Assembly: GCA_945861885.1 (NCBI GenBank)
Contig: CAMAVR010000021.1
Location: 1-50,861, forward strand
DNA length: 50,861 nt
Direction: 5' to 3'
From: Nannocystis exedens
GTDB taxonomy: Bacteria > Myxococcota_A > Polyangia > Polyangiales > Polyangiaceae
This document shows, piece by piece, positions 1 to 8,870 of this stretch. A program made the translations under genes and the position numbers. Within the stretch, counting starts at the first letter, position 1. Each line of letters begins with the position of its first letter. The notes beneath the pieces are model-generated. The model was not told the DNA's origin. It was given only the letters and a program-made list of their open reading frames with translations, and did not search any database.

Positions 1-150
1 GAGGTTGAGGACGATCGACATCGATGCGCGCGTGAATTGATCGGCGATGTGGCTTCGGCCTCGAGGCAGCGACTCGATAATGGCGTTCGCCATGACCAAG
101 AATTCCAGCGCAATGCGATAAACGTCGAGTTTTTCGTGATCGAGATTCAT
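1..150 (-). CDS. Four-helix bundle protein (23S rRNA intervening-sequence protein family), partial
   Basis: Starts at the ATG complementary to 148-150 and runs off the left edge with 50 codons and no stop. The translation begins MNLDHEKLDVYRIALEFL and continues LPRGRSHIADQFTRASMSI, which matches the conserved N-terminal half of the four-helix bundle family, including the hallmark pattern of helix 1 (LDVYRxALEF) and helix 2 (QFTRASMSI). The family was first seen in 23S rRNA intervening sequences but is common as stand-alone genes; its function is unknown. Full-length members are about 110-130 residues, so roughly half is visible. Confidence 0.8.
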   Translation of the reverse strand, partial: MNLDHEKLDVYRIALEFLVMANAIIESLPRGRSHIADQFTRASMSIVLNL

Positions 151-211
151 GAAGGATCATCGGCCACCGAAGAAAAAAGTTGCTAGAAAACGCCACTGCC
201 CATGAAAAAAA

Positions 212-246
212 CCGGGCACGTTTACGGGCACGGGCACGTTTACGGG
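212..246. repeat. 35-bp repeat, inverted copy at 50806-50840
   Basis: Built from two GGGCACGTTTACGGGCAC-like units. The exact reverse complement occurs at 50806-50840, so the repeat lies in opposite orientation near both ends of the window. It falls between the partial four-helix-bundle gene and the truncated-looking gene at 290. It looks like a dispersed intergenic repeat; there are no transposase genes near either copy. Confidence 0.85.
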
Positions 247-289
247 TCAGAGGAGAAACTGAGTACAGGCCCTACTGCTATCTCCGCAG

Positions 290-1714
290 TTGCCCCGGCT
301 CGAACGTCTCGAAATCACCGGCCGGGGACTTACGCGTGTGGCAGTCGCGCCGGGCGGTGAAGGGCCCCGACTTCCACGACTGACGACGGTTAAGATCGAA
401 GCCGAGACGCTGCGTAGATTCGAATTAGACTCGGTCGATGGTCTGCAGGATCTCGCTCTCGAAAGCGAGCACCTCGAAGAGATTCGGCTTCGCGGTCCGT
501 TTCCGTCTCTCACCCAGCTGTCGATGCGTGGGGCCGTATTCGCTCAAGCTTCCGTCCTGACGTTCTTCGCGCTCGACGAGTCGCTGATCGACCGTTGTCA
601 TAGCTTGGCGCTTCTGACAGCGGCACAGCGGACTCCCTTTCATATTGCCGCCGCGGCGGCTGGTCGCTTCGTTCACTTTGAACCCCAAGCGGTCCGCCGC
701 GGAGCCCCGGAAGCGCGAGTTCAGGGTGCCGCGGGCCGCGCTCTGATTCGGCATGAACTCTTGGATCAAGAAGCCCTCTTGAGGGAGCGTCGCTATTTGA
801 CGGGAAAATGGCAAGAGCTCAAAGTCTCGCACCGAGGGATGTTCGAACGTTTTTTTCCGCATGATCCGGCCGAGGCCGCAGCGGTTCTCGATACGGAAAT
901 CTTAGGCCCACTGATTGAGCGCATCGAAGGGCAGACAGGATCTGCGCGCGACGCGTTTTTTTATGATCGCGCCGCTCGAGGAATGAGACTACTCCGTGGC
1001 GATTCGAGAGTTCCGACGTACAGGGCCATAGGATACACATCGGACCAGTATCGACCTTTTTACCGAACGTGGGGCCCCGACCAAGGCTACGAAAATATGC
1101 CCAACACTTCGCAACTGGCAGTCTTCGCCTACCGGCTACTGCTTGCGAAAATGGCTGATGACCCAACGTCATTTGTGACTGGCTGGTTGGCGGAATGGAG
1201 CGAACGGGACATTCGAAAGTTTCACCGTGCATTTCCAGCGTTTTCAAACGTCGACAATCTGGGGAGCATTCTTGGGTCCTCCCGCGGAAAGCTGCTTGTG
1301 CGAGTGATTGGCGATTACCTTTCGGGTGTTCCAGAGCCCGACGGGGCGGATGTCGTGGTTGGCTCAGCGGCTCGCTCGTACGTCGCAGTGCTAAGCCGCC
1401 TGCAGGCCGCGTGGTCGGAATACCAGCGTTCCCAGCCGCTCGCCGATCGGATGCACGCATATGAGCAGCGCCTTTTGGCCGGCAGCTCTACAGAATTCAT
1501 AAAGGCCTTTTACCGATATCTGGAGCCGTTCTTCATGACCATGCGTGGGCATAACCGTGACCTATTTGCGGCAAGGCTAAGCGTTCCGGATTCCCCGGCA
1601 TGCGCCGATGGGATGTACCTGCAGTTTCTCATGGAGATCGTTGCGATTCTCGACGCAGAAGGTTGGGAACCGATGTCGAGTGGCGTTCATGTCTCACACT
1701 GCGCCAGCGACTGA
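290..1714 (+). CDS. Hypothetical protein with LRR-like N-terminus, probably 5'-truncated
   Basis: 474 codons from a TTG at 290. I do not recognise a family for most of it. The first ~80 residues have leucine-rich-repeat rhythm (LPRLERLEITG, LPRLTTVKIEAETLRRFEL, LQDLALESEHLEEIRL, FPSLTQLSMRG). That rhythm extends upstream of the TTG in the same frame (LLLSPQ) to a TGA at 260, with no good start codon, so the gene has probably lost its 5' end next to the repeat at 212-246. The rest is mixed alpha-helical without a signal peptide or membrane segment. A 37-codon ORF (1689-1802) overlaps its end in another frame and could be a small gene or a frameshifted tail. Confidence 0.5.
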   Translation: MPRLERLEITGRGLTRVAVAPGGEGPRLPRLTTVKIEAETLRRFELDSVDGLQDLALESEHLEEIRLRGPFPSLTQLSMRGAVFAQASVLTFFALDESLIDRCHSLALLTAAQRTPFHIAAAAAGRFVHFEPQAVRRGAPEARVQGAAGRALIRHELLDQEALLRERRYLTGKWQELKVSHRGMFERFFPHDPAEAAAVLDTEILGPLIERIEGQTGSARDAFFYDRAARGMRLLRGDSRVPTYRAIGYTSDQYRPFYRTWGPDQGYENMPNTSQLAVFAYRLLLAKMADDPTSFVTGWLAEWSERDIRKFHRAFPAFSNVDNLGSILGSSRGKLLVRVIGDYLSGVPEPDGADVVVGSAARSYVAVLSRLQAAWSEYQRSQPLADRMHAYEQRLLAGSSTEFIKAFYRYLEPFFMTMRGHNRDLFAARLSVPDSPACADGMYLQFLMEIVAILDAEGWEPMSSGVHVSHCASD

Positions 1715-2019
1715 AGTGGCGTATTCAGCAACGGTCGATGCTGTATTCGCGGCGAGCGTGACTGATCTCGAAAGAGCTTCAGCGGAAGCGGCAGCCGATT
1801 GAGCCGCTCTCGCGGCATCAGGCGGCTTGTAGAGCTACTTCTTTTTCCACTTTTTACTTACAACCCACGGCGGAGGAGTGCCGACTCGGATAACAGGGGA
1901 TGGTTGCGCCGATGCAGAAGACGATAAGACGAGTAAGAGAGTGAGTTAGGACTTACGCGAATCGTAATCGTTGACGCGACAAGTCCGGTGAGCCGCTAAG
2001 AAATCCGCAGAGTTATTGG

Positions 2020-2044
2020 GCCGCAAAGCCGCGAAGCCGCAAAG
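2020..2044. repeat. GCCGC(A/G)AA short tandem repeat in a 414-bp gene-free stretch
   Basis: Three consecutive near-identical 8-9 bp units (GCCGCAAA, GCCGCGAA, GCCGCAAAG). It is the only structured element I see in the stretch 1715-2128, apart from the possible 37-codon ORF at 1689-1802. Such GCCGCAAAG runs occur as dispersed intergenic repeats in environmental proteobacteria and relatives; no function is claimed. Confidence 0.5.
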
Positions 2045-2128
2045 AATTTATGGGGTGTGGGTTCGCACGAGCCGATACCCTCGACCCGCAGCCGAAACTC
2101 CTGAGCTGACCGGGCACATGCCCGCGCG

Positions 2129-2829
2129 CTAGCGAACGGAAATCGTTACAAATTGGGTCGTATCAACGCCAGCGCGATTGTACTGAACCCAGACGCGGTG
2201 AATCCCGGTCTCCGCGAAATTCACGCCGTCAAACGATAGCGCGCCATTGGCTTCCATCCCGCCCGTACCCATTCCATGCATGTCATGCCCCATGTCCATC
2301 CCGCCCATGTCGTGATCGTGAATAAAGACGCGCCCCCGCGCGTCTCCTTTGATCGCAATTAGATGCGCTCGCGCGCCGAGATACATTCCCAAATCGCTGA
2401 CCATGGCGCCCGTCGCAACGTCGTGAAGCATGAACTTGAGCGACTGCTTGCCTGTACGAAACCCTCCCGATGGACGCTCGATCATCAGCATCGTCTTCCC
2501 ATCGCTCGTCATCCCATCCTGATCAGGCCTGGATGAATGTGCGTGAAGTACGAAAGATCACGACTCACGATAATTAGGTGAAACAGTTTGGTGTGTTCGA
2601 CCTCAAAATCGGTCACGGTTTTTCCGTGACTGTCGGTGACTTTAAACGCCAATTGAGCTGAAGAGCCGCCGCGAAGGGTGGGGGGGGGGCACATCAAGCG
2701 CAACTTGATACGAGCTTGCAACAACAACCTCGGCATCGGCCGCGAGGTGTTCAGCGGCATGCGGCGATGGCCCCGCACACCCATGCGCGGCCGCAATCGC
2801 GAGCGATAGAAATGACGACTTTAAAGCAT
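2129..2829 (-). pseudogene. Frameshifted Met/His-rich lipoprotein of the copper cluster
   Basis: Three consecutive ORF pieces on this strand read as one protein if small indels are repaired. The first begins near an ATG at 2829 (M-L then TAA unless one T of the T-run is removed), followed by KSSFLSLAIAAAHGCAG, a lipoprotein signal with lipobox AHGC. The frame breaks at a run of ten G at 2680-2689 (VALDVPPP / TLRGGSSAQLAFKVTD), continues to HIHPGL, breaks again near 2520, and resumes in the first frame through a Met/His tract (MGGMDMGHDMHGMG) to VTISVR. Upstream neighbours are a multicopper oxidase and a TolC-like protein, so a periplasmic copper-binding or chaperone role is inferred. Either a decaying gene or homopolymer sequencing errors. 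Confidence 0.6.
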
Positions 2830-2956
2830 AGCTATTCGTGACGTTAAGCCTTTCTGTTGCGGAGATGGGGGCGAACACTGTTCGTACCAACTCCTCATTT
2901 CATTCTAGGCACGGCCGAGCACTTCGTGACAGGGGACGGCGAATTGATTTGGTCGG

Positions 2957-4198
2957 CTATTTTTCCGGCACCCTCCGCGCCACCGTGTTCGGCGGATGCT
3001 TGTACCAACCAGGGTCTTCGTAGCTTTTGATCCCTTCACGCACTTTGATGACCGTAAACATTCCACCCATCTCGATCGGACCAAAGGGCCCGTTGCCCGC
3101 CATCATCGGCAGAGTGTTTTTCGGGCGCCCCATATCCATCATGTCGCCCATTCCGGTTTCGCCCATCGCCATGTATTCGGGGAGCACTTTGCGAATTTTC
3201 TCTTCAACGCCGCGCTGATTCACACCAAGCACGTTTGGAAGTGCGTGGTTCATCGCGTTCATTGTGTGATGCGATTTGTGACAGTGAAACGCCCAGTCGC
3301 CCGGCGCATCGGCGATCCATTCAACCGTTTGCGTCGTCCCAGGAGGCACGTTGATCGTCGTCATTGGTATGCGGGCACTTGGTGGAATCGTGCCGCCGTC
3401 AGTTCCCACGTGCCAAAAGCGGTGACCGTGAATATGAATCGGATGGCTATCCATGCTCAAATTGCCAAGTGTGATGCGAACACGGTCGCCTCGACGCACA
3501 ACCAGAGGGTCGGTTCCAGGCCATGCCCGGCTGTTGAACGTGAAGAGATTGAAGTCGGTCATGACGTTTGGATTCGGCGTTCCTGTCCCGGGCTCGACAG
3601 ACCACTCGTGAAGCATGATGACGAAATGACGATCGACCGCCTCGGCGGCACGCGGGTGAATTACGAAAAACCCCATCATTCCGAGCGCAATTTCGACCAT
3701 TTCGTCCGAGTGCGGGTGATACATAAATACGCCGTGCTGCTTTAGAACGAACTCGTACACATACGTTTCGCCCGGTTCGATGTGCGGCTGCGTCAAGCCG
3801 GCTACACCGTCCATGCCGTTGGGAAGGAATATCCCATGCCAATGCACGCTCGTGCGTTCAGGCAACTTGTTGTGAACGTAGATACGAACGCGATCCCCCT
3901 CGACCGCCTCGATCGTAGGCCCGGGCGTGCGCCCATTGTATCCCCAGGCATTGATGACCATCCCCGGGGCCACCTCGTGCTTGATCGGTTCAGCAATCAG
4001 GTGAAACTCTTTGGCTCCGTTTTTTATGGTCCATGGCAGCGTTGCGCCGTTTGGCGACACAACGGGCTTAAAGGACAAGTGAGCCGGCCCGTTTGACGCC
4101 TCCGCTTGTGCGGCAATGGCGCGAGGACTTTTTAAAAGCGCAGCTCCAGCAGCGAGCAGCGGCATCGCTCCGAGAAGGTCACGGCGCGTGATGTTCAT
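2957..4198 (-). CDS. Multicopper oxidase, CopA-like, Tat-exported
   Basis: 413 residues from an ATG at 4198 preceded by GGAG. The N-terminus MNITRRDLLGAMPLLAAG is a twin-arginine signal. All four copper-binding blocks are present: HWHG (~119-122), HPH (~161-163), HPIHIHGH (~252-259) and HCHKSHHTMNAM (~305-316), the last carrying the type 1 Cys, His and axial Met. A Met-rich stretch follows (~340-370: MAMGETGMGDMMDMG), typical of copper-resistance oxidases. It probably oxidises Cu(I) in the periplasm. The start overlaps the end of the TolC-like gene by 20 bp, so the two are translationally linked. It is shorter than classical CopA (about 600 residues). Confidence 0.9.
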   Translation of the reverse strand: MNITRRDLLGAMPLLAAGAALLKSPRAIAAQAEASNGPAHLSFKPVVSPNGATLPWTIKNGAKEFHLIAEPIKHEVAPGMVINAWGYNGRTPGPTIEAVEGDRVRIYVHNKLPERTSVHWHGIFLPNGMDGVAGLTQPHIEPGETYVYEFVLKQHGVFMYHPHSDEMVEIALGMMGFFVIHPRAAEAVDRHFVIMLHEWSVEPGTGTPNPNVMTDFNLFTFNSRAWPGTDPLVVRRGDRVRITLGNLSMDSHPIHIHGHRFWHVGTDGGTIPPSARIPMTTINVPPGTTQTVEWIADAPGDWAFHCHKSHHTMNAMNHALPNVLGVNQRGVEEKIRKVLPEYMAMGETGMGDMMDMGRPKNTLPMMAGNGPFGPIEMGGMFTVIKVREGIKSYEDPGWYKHPPNTVARRVPEK

Positions 4199-5627
4199 GG
4201 TGGTGCTCTCCGGGGGGCGCGATGTCGTCGGTCTTTGGCGGCTCGGTCTTTGGCGGCTCGTTTTTTGGCGTCGGCGACACATCTGCTTTCAGCGCTCCGC
4301 CAGCCTTCCATTCAAGCTCGGCGCGGCGTGTCCAGTAGTCGCGAACGACGTCGATGAATTCGCGGTATGTGTTGACTTCGTTTTGCTTCGCAATCAGCAG
4401 TTCGAACGCGCCCGCCAGCATCGCGTTGTATCGCTGCTGCGAGAGTGCGACGACTTTGGTGCGCAAGGGGACGAGCGTTTGCCGATAATCTTCAACCAAC
4501 GCGCGGACGGCCGAGAGCCTCGCCACAAGCTCGCGCACTTCAGAGCGGATGTCGGTCGTCAATGCTCGTTCACGGCTTTTCGCTCTTCGCAATTGCGCTT
4601 CGATTCGCGCGATCGTCGCCTGACCTTGATCAAAAATCGGAAGCTCGACGCTCATGCTTGGCCCGATAAGTCGAACCCCCTCGGGCTCGCGATGAAAGTC
4701 GATTCCGACATCGACCACTCCGGTCCATCGCGTCTTTTTTGCAAGCGAAAGGCCATATGAAACCACCTGCACATCTTTGCGCGCGGCAAGAAGATCGTAC
4801 CGTGCGGCAATCGCCGTCGACTCAATATCATCGACATTCGGTTGCTCGGGCGGGATCTCATCGAGCTTGGCTGTAGCGACCCAGTCGGCATCGCTCCCCG
4901 AAACGCCCATCAGGCGGGTGAGTCGCTCGCGCGCCACAACGACGTCGGATTGAGCGCGTCGCAGCTCGGTCAACGTGGACGCATAAAGCGTCTCTTCGTT
5001 GGCTAAATCAAGATCGCTGATCGTTTGCGCCTCGTGTTGCCGCTTGGCGAGCTCGGCAGCCGCATGGGCCGCATCGGATACGATTTGTCGCATTGCCGAC
5101 GTCTGCTGGGCCGCTTGAAGCGCAAAGTAGGCGCTTTTTACTTCGTAAATATGATGAAGTACCTCGCCGGCAATGCGGTATTTCGCCCCTTCAAGAGCTG
5201 CGCGCGCGATCTCCTTGCGCGAGCCCATGGTAATCAGTTGCAACAGATCGGTGACGAACCCGAATTGGTACGCATAACCGTGGTCGAGCGGGAAATCATA
5301 GGTTGCATCGAACCTTGGATTCTTAAGAAGCCCGGCTTGCACCAAGTCGGCCTGCGCGATACCGAGCTCTTCGTAGAGCGACTGAAGATGGCGATTGGCC
5401 AGCAGAGAGATTCGAATCGCGTTGGCGAGATCTAGATCGCTTCGAAGAAGCGTCGATACCTGTTTTTGAGCGGCATCATCGCTCTCATCGCCAAACCAAG
5501 TGATGTCGTGTCCTGAACGGCTCTTAATCAACGCTGATGTGTCTTGAACAGCAGCTTTTGGCGATGTCGATGCGCAGGCTGTAAGCGCCATCAATCCAGT
5601 GACCGCCAAAAGGCATCGCAGTGTCAT
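4179..5627 (-). CDS. TolC/CusC-type outer membrane efflux lipoprotein
   Basis: 482 residues. The N-terminus MTLRCLLAVTGLMALTAC ends in a lipobox with Cys18. The body shows the duplicated outer membrane efflux protein pattern: IRISLLANRHLQSLYEELGIAQADLVQAG (first repeat) and GPSMSVELPIFDQGQATIARIEAQ (second repeat), with long coiled-coil helices between. The C-terminus has a PPKTEPPKT repeat and ends in a His-rich tail (EHHHEHHAP), consistent with a metal-efflux role. It is the first gene of the copper cluster. No RND pump or membrane-fusion gene is present, so it must borrow one or be a remnant of a larger cusCBA-like locus. Confidence 0.9.
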   Translation of the reverse strand: MTLRCLLAVTGLMALTACASTSPKAAVQDTSALIKSRSGHDITWFGDESDDAAQKQVSTLLRSDLDLANAIRISLLANRHLQSLYEELGIAQADLVQAGLLKNPRFDATYDFPLDHGYAYQFGFVTDLLQLITMGSRKEIARAALEGAKYRIAGEVLHHIYEVKSAYFALQAAQQTSAMRQIVSDAAHAAAELAKRQHEAQTISDLDLANEETLYASTLTELRRAQSDVVVARERLTRLMGVSGSDADWVATAKLDEIPPEQPNVDDIESTAIAARYDLLAARKDVQVVSYGLSLAKKTRWTGVVDVGIDFHREPEGVRLIGPSMSVELPIFDQGQATIARIEAQLRRAKSRERALTTDIRSEVRELVARLSAVRALVEDYRQTLVPLRTKVVALSQQRYNAMLAGAFELLIAKQNEVNTYREFIDVVRDYWTRRAELEWKAGGALKADVSPTPKNEPPKTEPPKTDDIAPPGEHHHEHHAP

Positions 5628-5839
5628 GGGGCGGCCTTTCCCTTAAGGAACGTAAGCAAGATGATGCTAACTAGGACCTTAGTTCGGCCGTGGCACAGCG
5701 TGCAACTCACACACGCCGCTGTCACCGGGTATGTAATAGGCCATGCCGCAATTGCTATAGCTTGCGCATTGGGCAACGCGTGTCACATTTGTCCACCACC
5801 AAAACCCCGCCAAATATCTCAATTCGGGAGGGAAAATTC

Positions 5840-7462
5840 TTGAACAATCGCGTGTTGCCCCTCCTTGCGTTGGGCGTTTTGGGACTATCGTCCGCAATCG
5901 GCTGTGGCTCTGCGCCTGAGGGCGACGATAGCTTCGCGGATGAAACGAGCATCGGCGAGTCGGCTCCCACCAATGGAAAATCGGTCCCCTCGCGCTCCGC
6001 AATGTATGCGCAAGAGCGAGGCAACCACGAGCGATTTCTTCAACAGAGATCGCGCACACTTCGTCCCCTCACGAGCATTGGTAAGGTGCACGGTGCAGGG
6101 TGCAGAGTCGCGCCGATCATTCCGGCCGCGTCCGATCGGTTCACCGAGGACGAATCGCCGCATGGGTGTGCCCCTCGCCAGAACTTGCCGTGGATGATGC
6201 GTGTTTTCGTTGTCGTAGCGGCGATTCAATGCGTCGACGGTCAACTCGTACAGAACTGCACAATGCTTGACCGGCCGCGCCGCGCGTACGACGCGTGTGG
6301 TCGTGCGGATGTTGCCGCCGAGTTCATCGGCTTAGCAAACACCCGTGGAGTCGCCGAAGCGGCATACAAGCGCGTCGCACAAAACGCCGATGCCCAGCGC
6401 CCAATCATCCAAGTCGCGATGGTCGATTCAGCGCCATCGGCAGACGCATTCCCCGCGTTTGGCACCGACCCCCGCAATGTTCATTCGTTTGCGCGCGAGT
6501 CGTCCTTTTTTTCACGCGGCAAGCTGATGGTTGGCGAACATTCACCAACGGATGCTCCCGCCACGCACGGAACCGGCACGGCAAGTATTATCGCGGGAAA
6601 TGCAGGGATCGGAATTGCCCGAGGCGACGCAGAGCTTTCGTTCTTTGACCATACCTCAGACTGGGGCGTTCTCGATCGAATACGAAGCGCTCTCAGCGGC
6701 GACATGCCTGCTGACCGACTCGCGGAAAAGATCGCAACGGTGTGTAGCGCGTTCAATGCGTCCGACGGTATTGTGATCGTCAACTTGAGCGCGTCGACGT
6801 GTCAATTCGCCGATGCTCAATGCACCCCGGAAACGCTGCGCAAAAAGCTCGACACGCTCTTTCCTGAAGCAGCGGCCAGCGGTTGCCTCGTGATTCAATC
6901 GGCCGGCAACGTTCGCTTTCGGCCCATCGATTCCATTGTCGACGCGCCGACAAGCAACATCGTCACCGTCAGCGCCGCCAACAAGAGCGGGACGCTTACA
7001 AGCTGGACCAACCCCGGTGAAATCAGCGCCCTCGGCGAAGGCGTCACGGTGTTGAGGCGCGCGCGAACTTCGCAATTGAGCAAATCAGAATATCTCTGCG
7101 ATCACCGAAGAGGCACGCCGGGGGAAGGTTACGTATGCGCTGCAATGGCTGGAACGAGCGCCGCGACTCCGATCGTTTCGGGGCACGCCGTATTGATCGC
7201 ACAGCTCCTTCAAGGGAGCGGCGCTTTCGCGCGTATCACGCCCGCACAGAGGATCGAACTTGTTCACCGAATCCTGCTAAGCGCGCGAGATGAGCAGGGG
7301 ATGTTCCAAGGTGCGTATGCGGTAGCAATGGCAGGCTATTATGCGTTAAACGCCGACGGACCGTTCGAACCGCAACCGGTTCTCGACGCGTACACGTCAG
7401 ATGAGTTCACGCGAGATTACGCAGAGTGTCTTGACGAAGACGACGATACTGTGTGCCAGTAA
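5840..7462 (+). CDS. Subtilisin-like (S8) serine protease, predicted lipoprotein
   Basis: 540 residues from a TTG at 5840 placed 7 bp after GGGAGGGA. This start gives a clean lipoprotein signal: NNRVLPLLALGVLGLSSAIGC with Cys about 21. The frame is open further upstream to 5690 but without a signal. Subtilase triad: Asp in VAMVDSAPS (~194), His in HGTGTASIIAGN (~243), Ser in AGTSAATPIVSG (~439). Two Cys-rich segments surround the catalytic domain, and the C-terminus is acidic (DEDDDTVCQ). Probably a surface or secreted protease. Transcribed divergently from the copper cluster. Confidence 0.85.
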   Translation: MNNRVLPLLALGVLGLSSAIGCGSAPEGDDSFADETSIGESAPTNGKSVPSRSAMYAQERGNHERFLQQRSRTLRPLTSIGKVHGAGCRVAPIIPAASDRFTEDESPHGCAPRQNLPWMMRVFVVVAAIQCVDGQLVQNCTMLDRPRRAYDACGRADVAAEFIGLANTRGVAEAAYKRVAQNADAQRPIIQVAMVDSAPSADAFPAFGTDPRNVHSFARESSFFSRGKLMVGEHSPTDAPATHGTGTASIIAGNAGIGIARGDAELSFFDHTSDWGVLDRIRSALSGDMPADRLAEKIATVCSAFNASDGIVIVNLSASTCQFADAQCTPETLRKKLDTLFPEAAASGCLVIQSAGNVRFRPIDSIVDAPTSNIVTVSAANKSGTLTSWTNPGEISALGEGVTVLRRARTSQLSKSEYLCDHRRGTPGEGYVCAAMAGTSAATPIVSGHAVLIAQLLQGSGAFARITPAQRIELVHRILLSARDEQGMFQGAYAVAMAGYYALNADGPFEPQPVLDAYTSDEFTRDYAECLDEDDDTVCQ

Positions 7463-7539
7463 GCACAGCCGAGAGCGATGTTTTCCAGCGCTAGCTGAGC
7501 GGCGTCGTCCGCGTCGGTCCCTTTGCCAAGGGTACGCCC

Positions 7540-7625
7540 TTGGCCGACTCGTCAAAAGCTCGCGCGATATCGGCGGGAACCGAGCCTGCGCTTCGCGTTC
7601 ATCCGACGCCAAGATTTCTGTCGCC
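7540..7625 (+). pseudogene. arsC remnant (decayed second copy)
   Basis: The 29 codons LADSSKARAISAGTEPALRVHP / TPRFLSP match residues ~26-69 of the intact arsenate reductase at 16954-17352, with an in-frame loss of 16 residues (48 bp) at the slash. The 5' part with the catalytic CVHNAGRS and the 3' part are missing. The fragment runs straight into the 3' end of the MFS gene on the other strand, whereas in the intact copy 33 bp separate the two stops. Clear evidence that an arsC-MFS arrangement once stood here. Confidence 0.8.
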
Positions 7626-8870
7626 CAAAAGTGCGTCTTTACCAGTCCAATATGTCACGAATGCGCCGACAGCCATGAGCAGCGCAGCGTAGCCAAAGCC
7701 GAGTGCGGGGTAGACCGTCCAAAGGGCTCCAACGACGACGCTTGAGATGAGATCGCCGACACCATTGGCGGCGCCGAGGAGGCCAAATGACAACCCCCGA
7801 TGATCAGGTGGCGCGAGCGAAGCGGCTGTTGTCCCTTCGAGGGTGTCCTGGACACCGTTAACCAGCCCCGCGATCGCGAACGATACGGCGAGCAAAACAA
7901 TGTTACCGACATGCCAATAAAAATACGCCGCCAGCGATAGCGGAACGAGCATCGAAATCGCGTAACCGTAGCTTAAGACACGCTGATGACCGTACCTATC
8001 GGCGAGCGCGCCTGCCGGATAAGCGGCCGCGGCGTAAATGACATTGTGGAGGACATAAAGCGATGCACCGATGCTCGCAGCCTTCAGCGGCCCCCAGGTT
8101 GGCGCCAGGAGCTGACTCGCCGCAAGAATCAACATGGTGTGGGCGAAATCGCCCGCGCCGAAAATAGAGACGCCGAGCAAGTATCGGCGAAATCGAACCG
8201 GCATGCTCTGTAAAGCGAGGCGAAACGAATGCTTGGTCACATTGACGCGTGCTTTCTCGCCCACAAATACCGCGAACACGATCGCGGACGCGACGCCCGG
8301 GAGGAGCGACCACCAGAGGGCGTGCCTTGCCTTTTCAAGAGCGTTGTTTGACGCGTAAAGCAGCGCAACCGCGAGCGCGGGACCAAGAATCGCGCCAAGA
8401 GTGTCGCCAAATCGGTGAAAGCCAAAAGCGCGTCCACGAGCGCTGGCGGGGATAGTCTCGGTGAGCATGGCGTCGCGCAGAGGGCCGCGCATGCCGCGCC
8501 CAAACCAGCCGAAAACCTTCCCTGCCAGAATGAGCGGAAATCCGGAAGCGAGCGCAATAGTTCCCGACGCCAGCCCTGTCGCCAGATAACCTAGAACTAC
8601 AAACGGCTTTCGACGGCCGACGCGATCGGATAGCCACCCGGCACCTAACTTGACGAAACTTGAAGTCGCATCGGCAATGCCTTCTACAGCCCCGAGCGCC
8701 GCGGGTGGCAAGCCTAGGGCCGCCATAAACGCCGGAAGGATTGTGCTTTGCGCCTCATGCCCCAAGTCGGAGAGAAAACTCGTGCACGCCATCCCCCAGA
8801 CGGTGCGATTGAGCCATGGCGGTGACTTGCCAGCGGAGACGAACGATGTTTCGGAATCCGGTTTGTTCAT
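7599..8870 (-). CDS. MFS transporter, copy A
   Basis: 423 residues from the ATG at 8870. Twelve hydrophobic segments are expected from the sequence. The loop 2-3 motif GWLSDRVGRRKP and the later AGALADRYGHQRV are the two major-facilitator signature loops. By eye it differs from copy B (17386-18639) at about two dozen of ~417 positions, so the two are recent paralogs. The last ~10 residues (LLGDRNLGVG) are encoded antisense to the arsC remnant and replace the normal end (AILEG). It overlaps the preceding truncated PAP2 gene by ATGA. It looks intact and may still work. Confidence 0.85.
   Translation of the reverse strand: MNKPDSETSFVSAGKSPPWLNRTVWGMACTSFLSDLGHEAQSTILPAFMAALGLPPAALGAVEGIADATSSFVKLGAGWLSDRVGRRKPFVVLGYLATGLASGTIALASGFPLILAGKVFGWFGRGMRGPLRDAMLTETIPASARGRAFGFHRFGDTLGAILGPALAVALLYASNNALEKARHALWWSLLPGVASAIVFAVFVGEKARVNVTKHSFRLALQSMPVRFRRYLLGVSIFGAGDFAHTMLILAASQLLAPTWGPLKAASIGASLYVLHNVIYAAAAYPAGALADRYGHQRVLSYGYAISMLVPLSLAAYFYWHVGNIVLLAVSFAIAGLVNGVQDTLEGTTAASLAPPDHRGLSFGLLGAANGVGDLISSVVVGALWTVYPALGFGYAALLMAVGAFVTYWTGKDALLGDRNLGVG

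Noticed and set aside
180..383. Arg-rich short ORF (ARARLRARARLRVRG) over the repeat at 212
   Set aside because: The coding look comes from the repeat itself; no ribosome binding site or homology.
2996..3745. 249-codon + strand ORF opposite the multicopper oxidase
   Set aside because: His/Arg-rich mirror of the oxidase copper motifs; no independent start or family.
5628..5700. CueR-type promoter upstream of the copper cluster
   Set aside because: CTAA...TTAG and CCTTAAGG dyads are visible, but neither matches the CueR/CopR patterns with correct spacing.
7463..7539. Possible small gene after the subtilase stop
   Set aside because: Contains only non-coding sequence leading into the arsC remnant; no start or frame supported.
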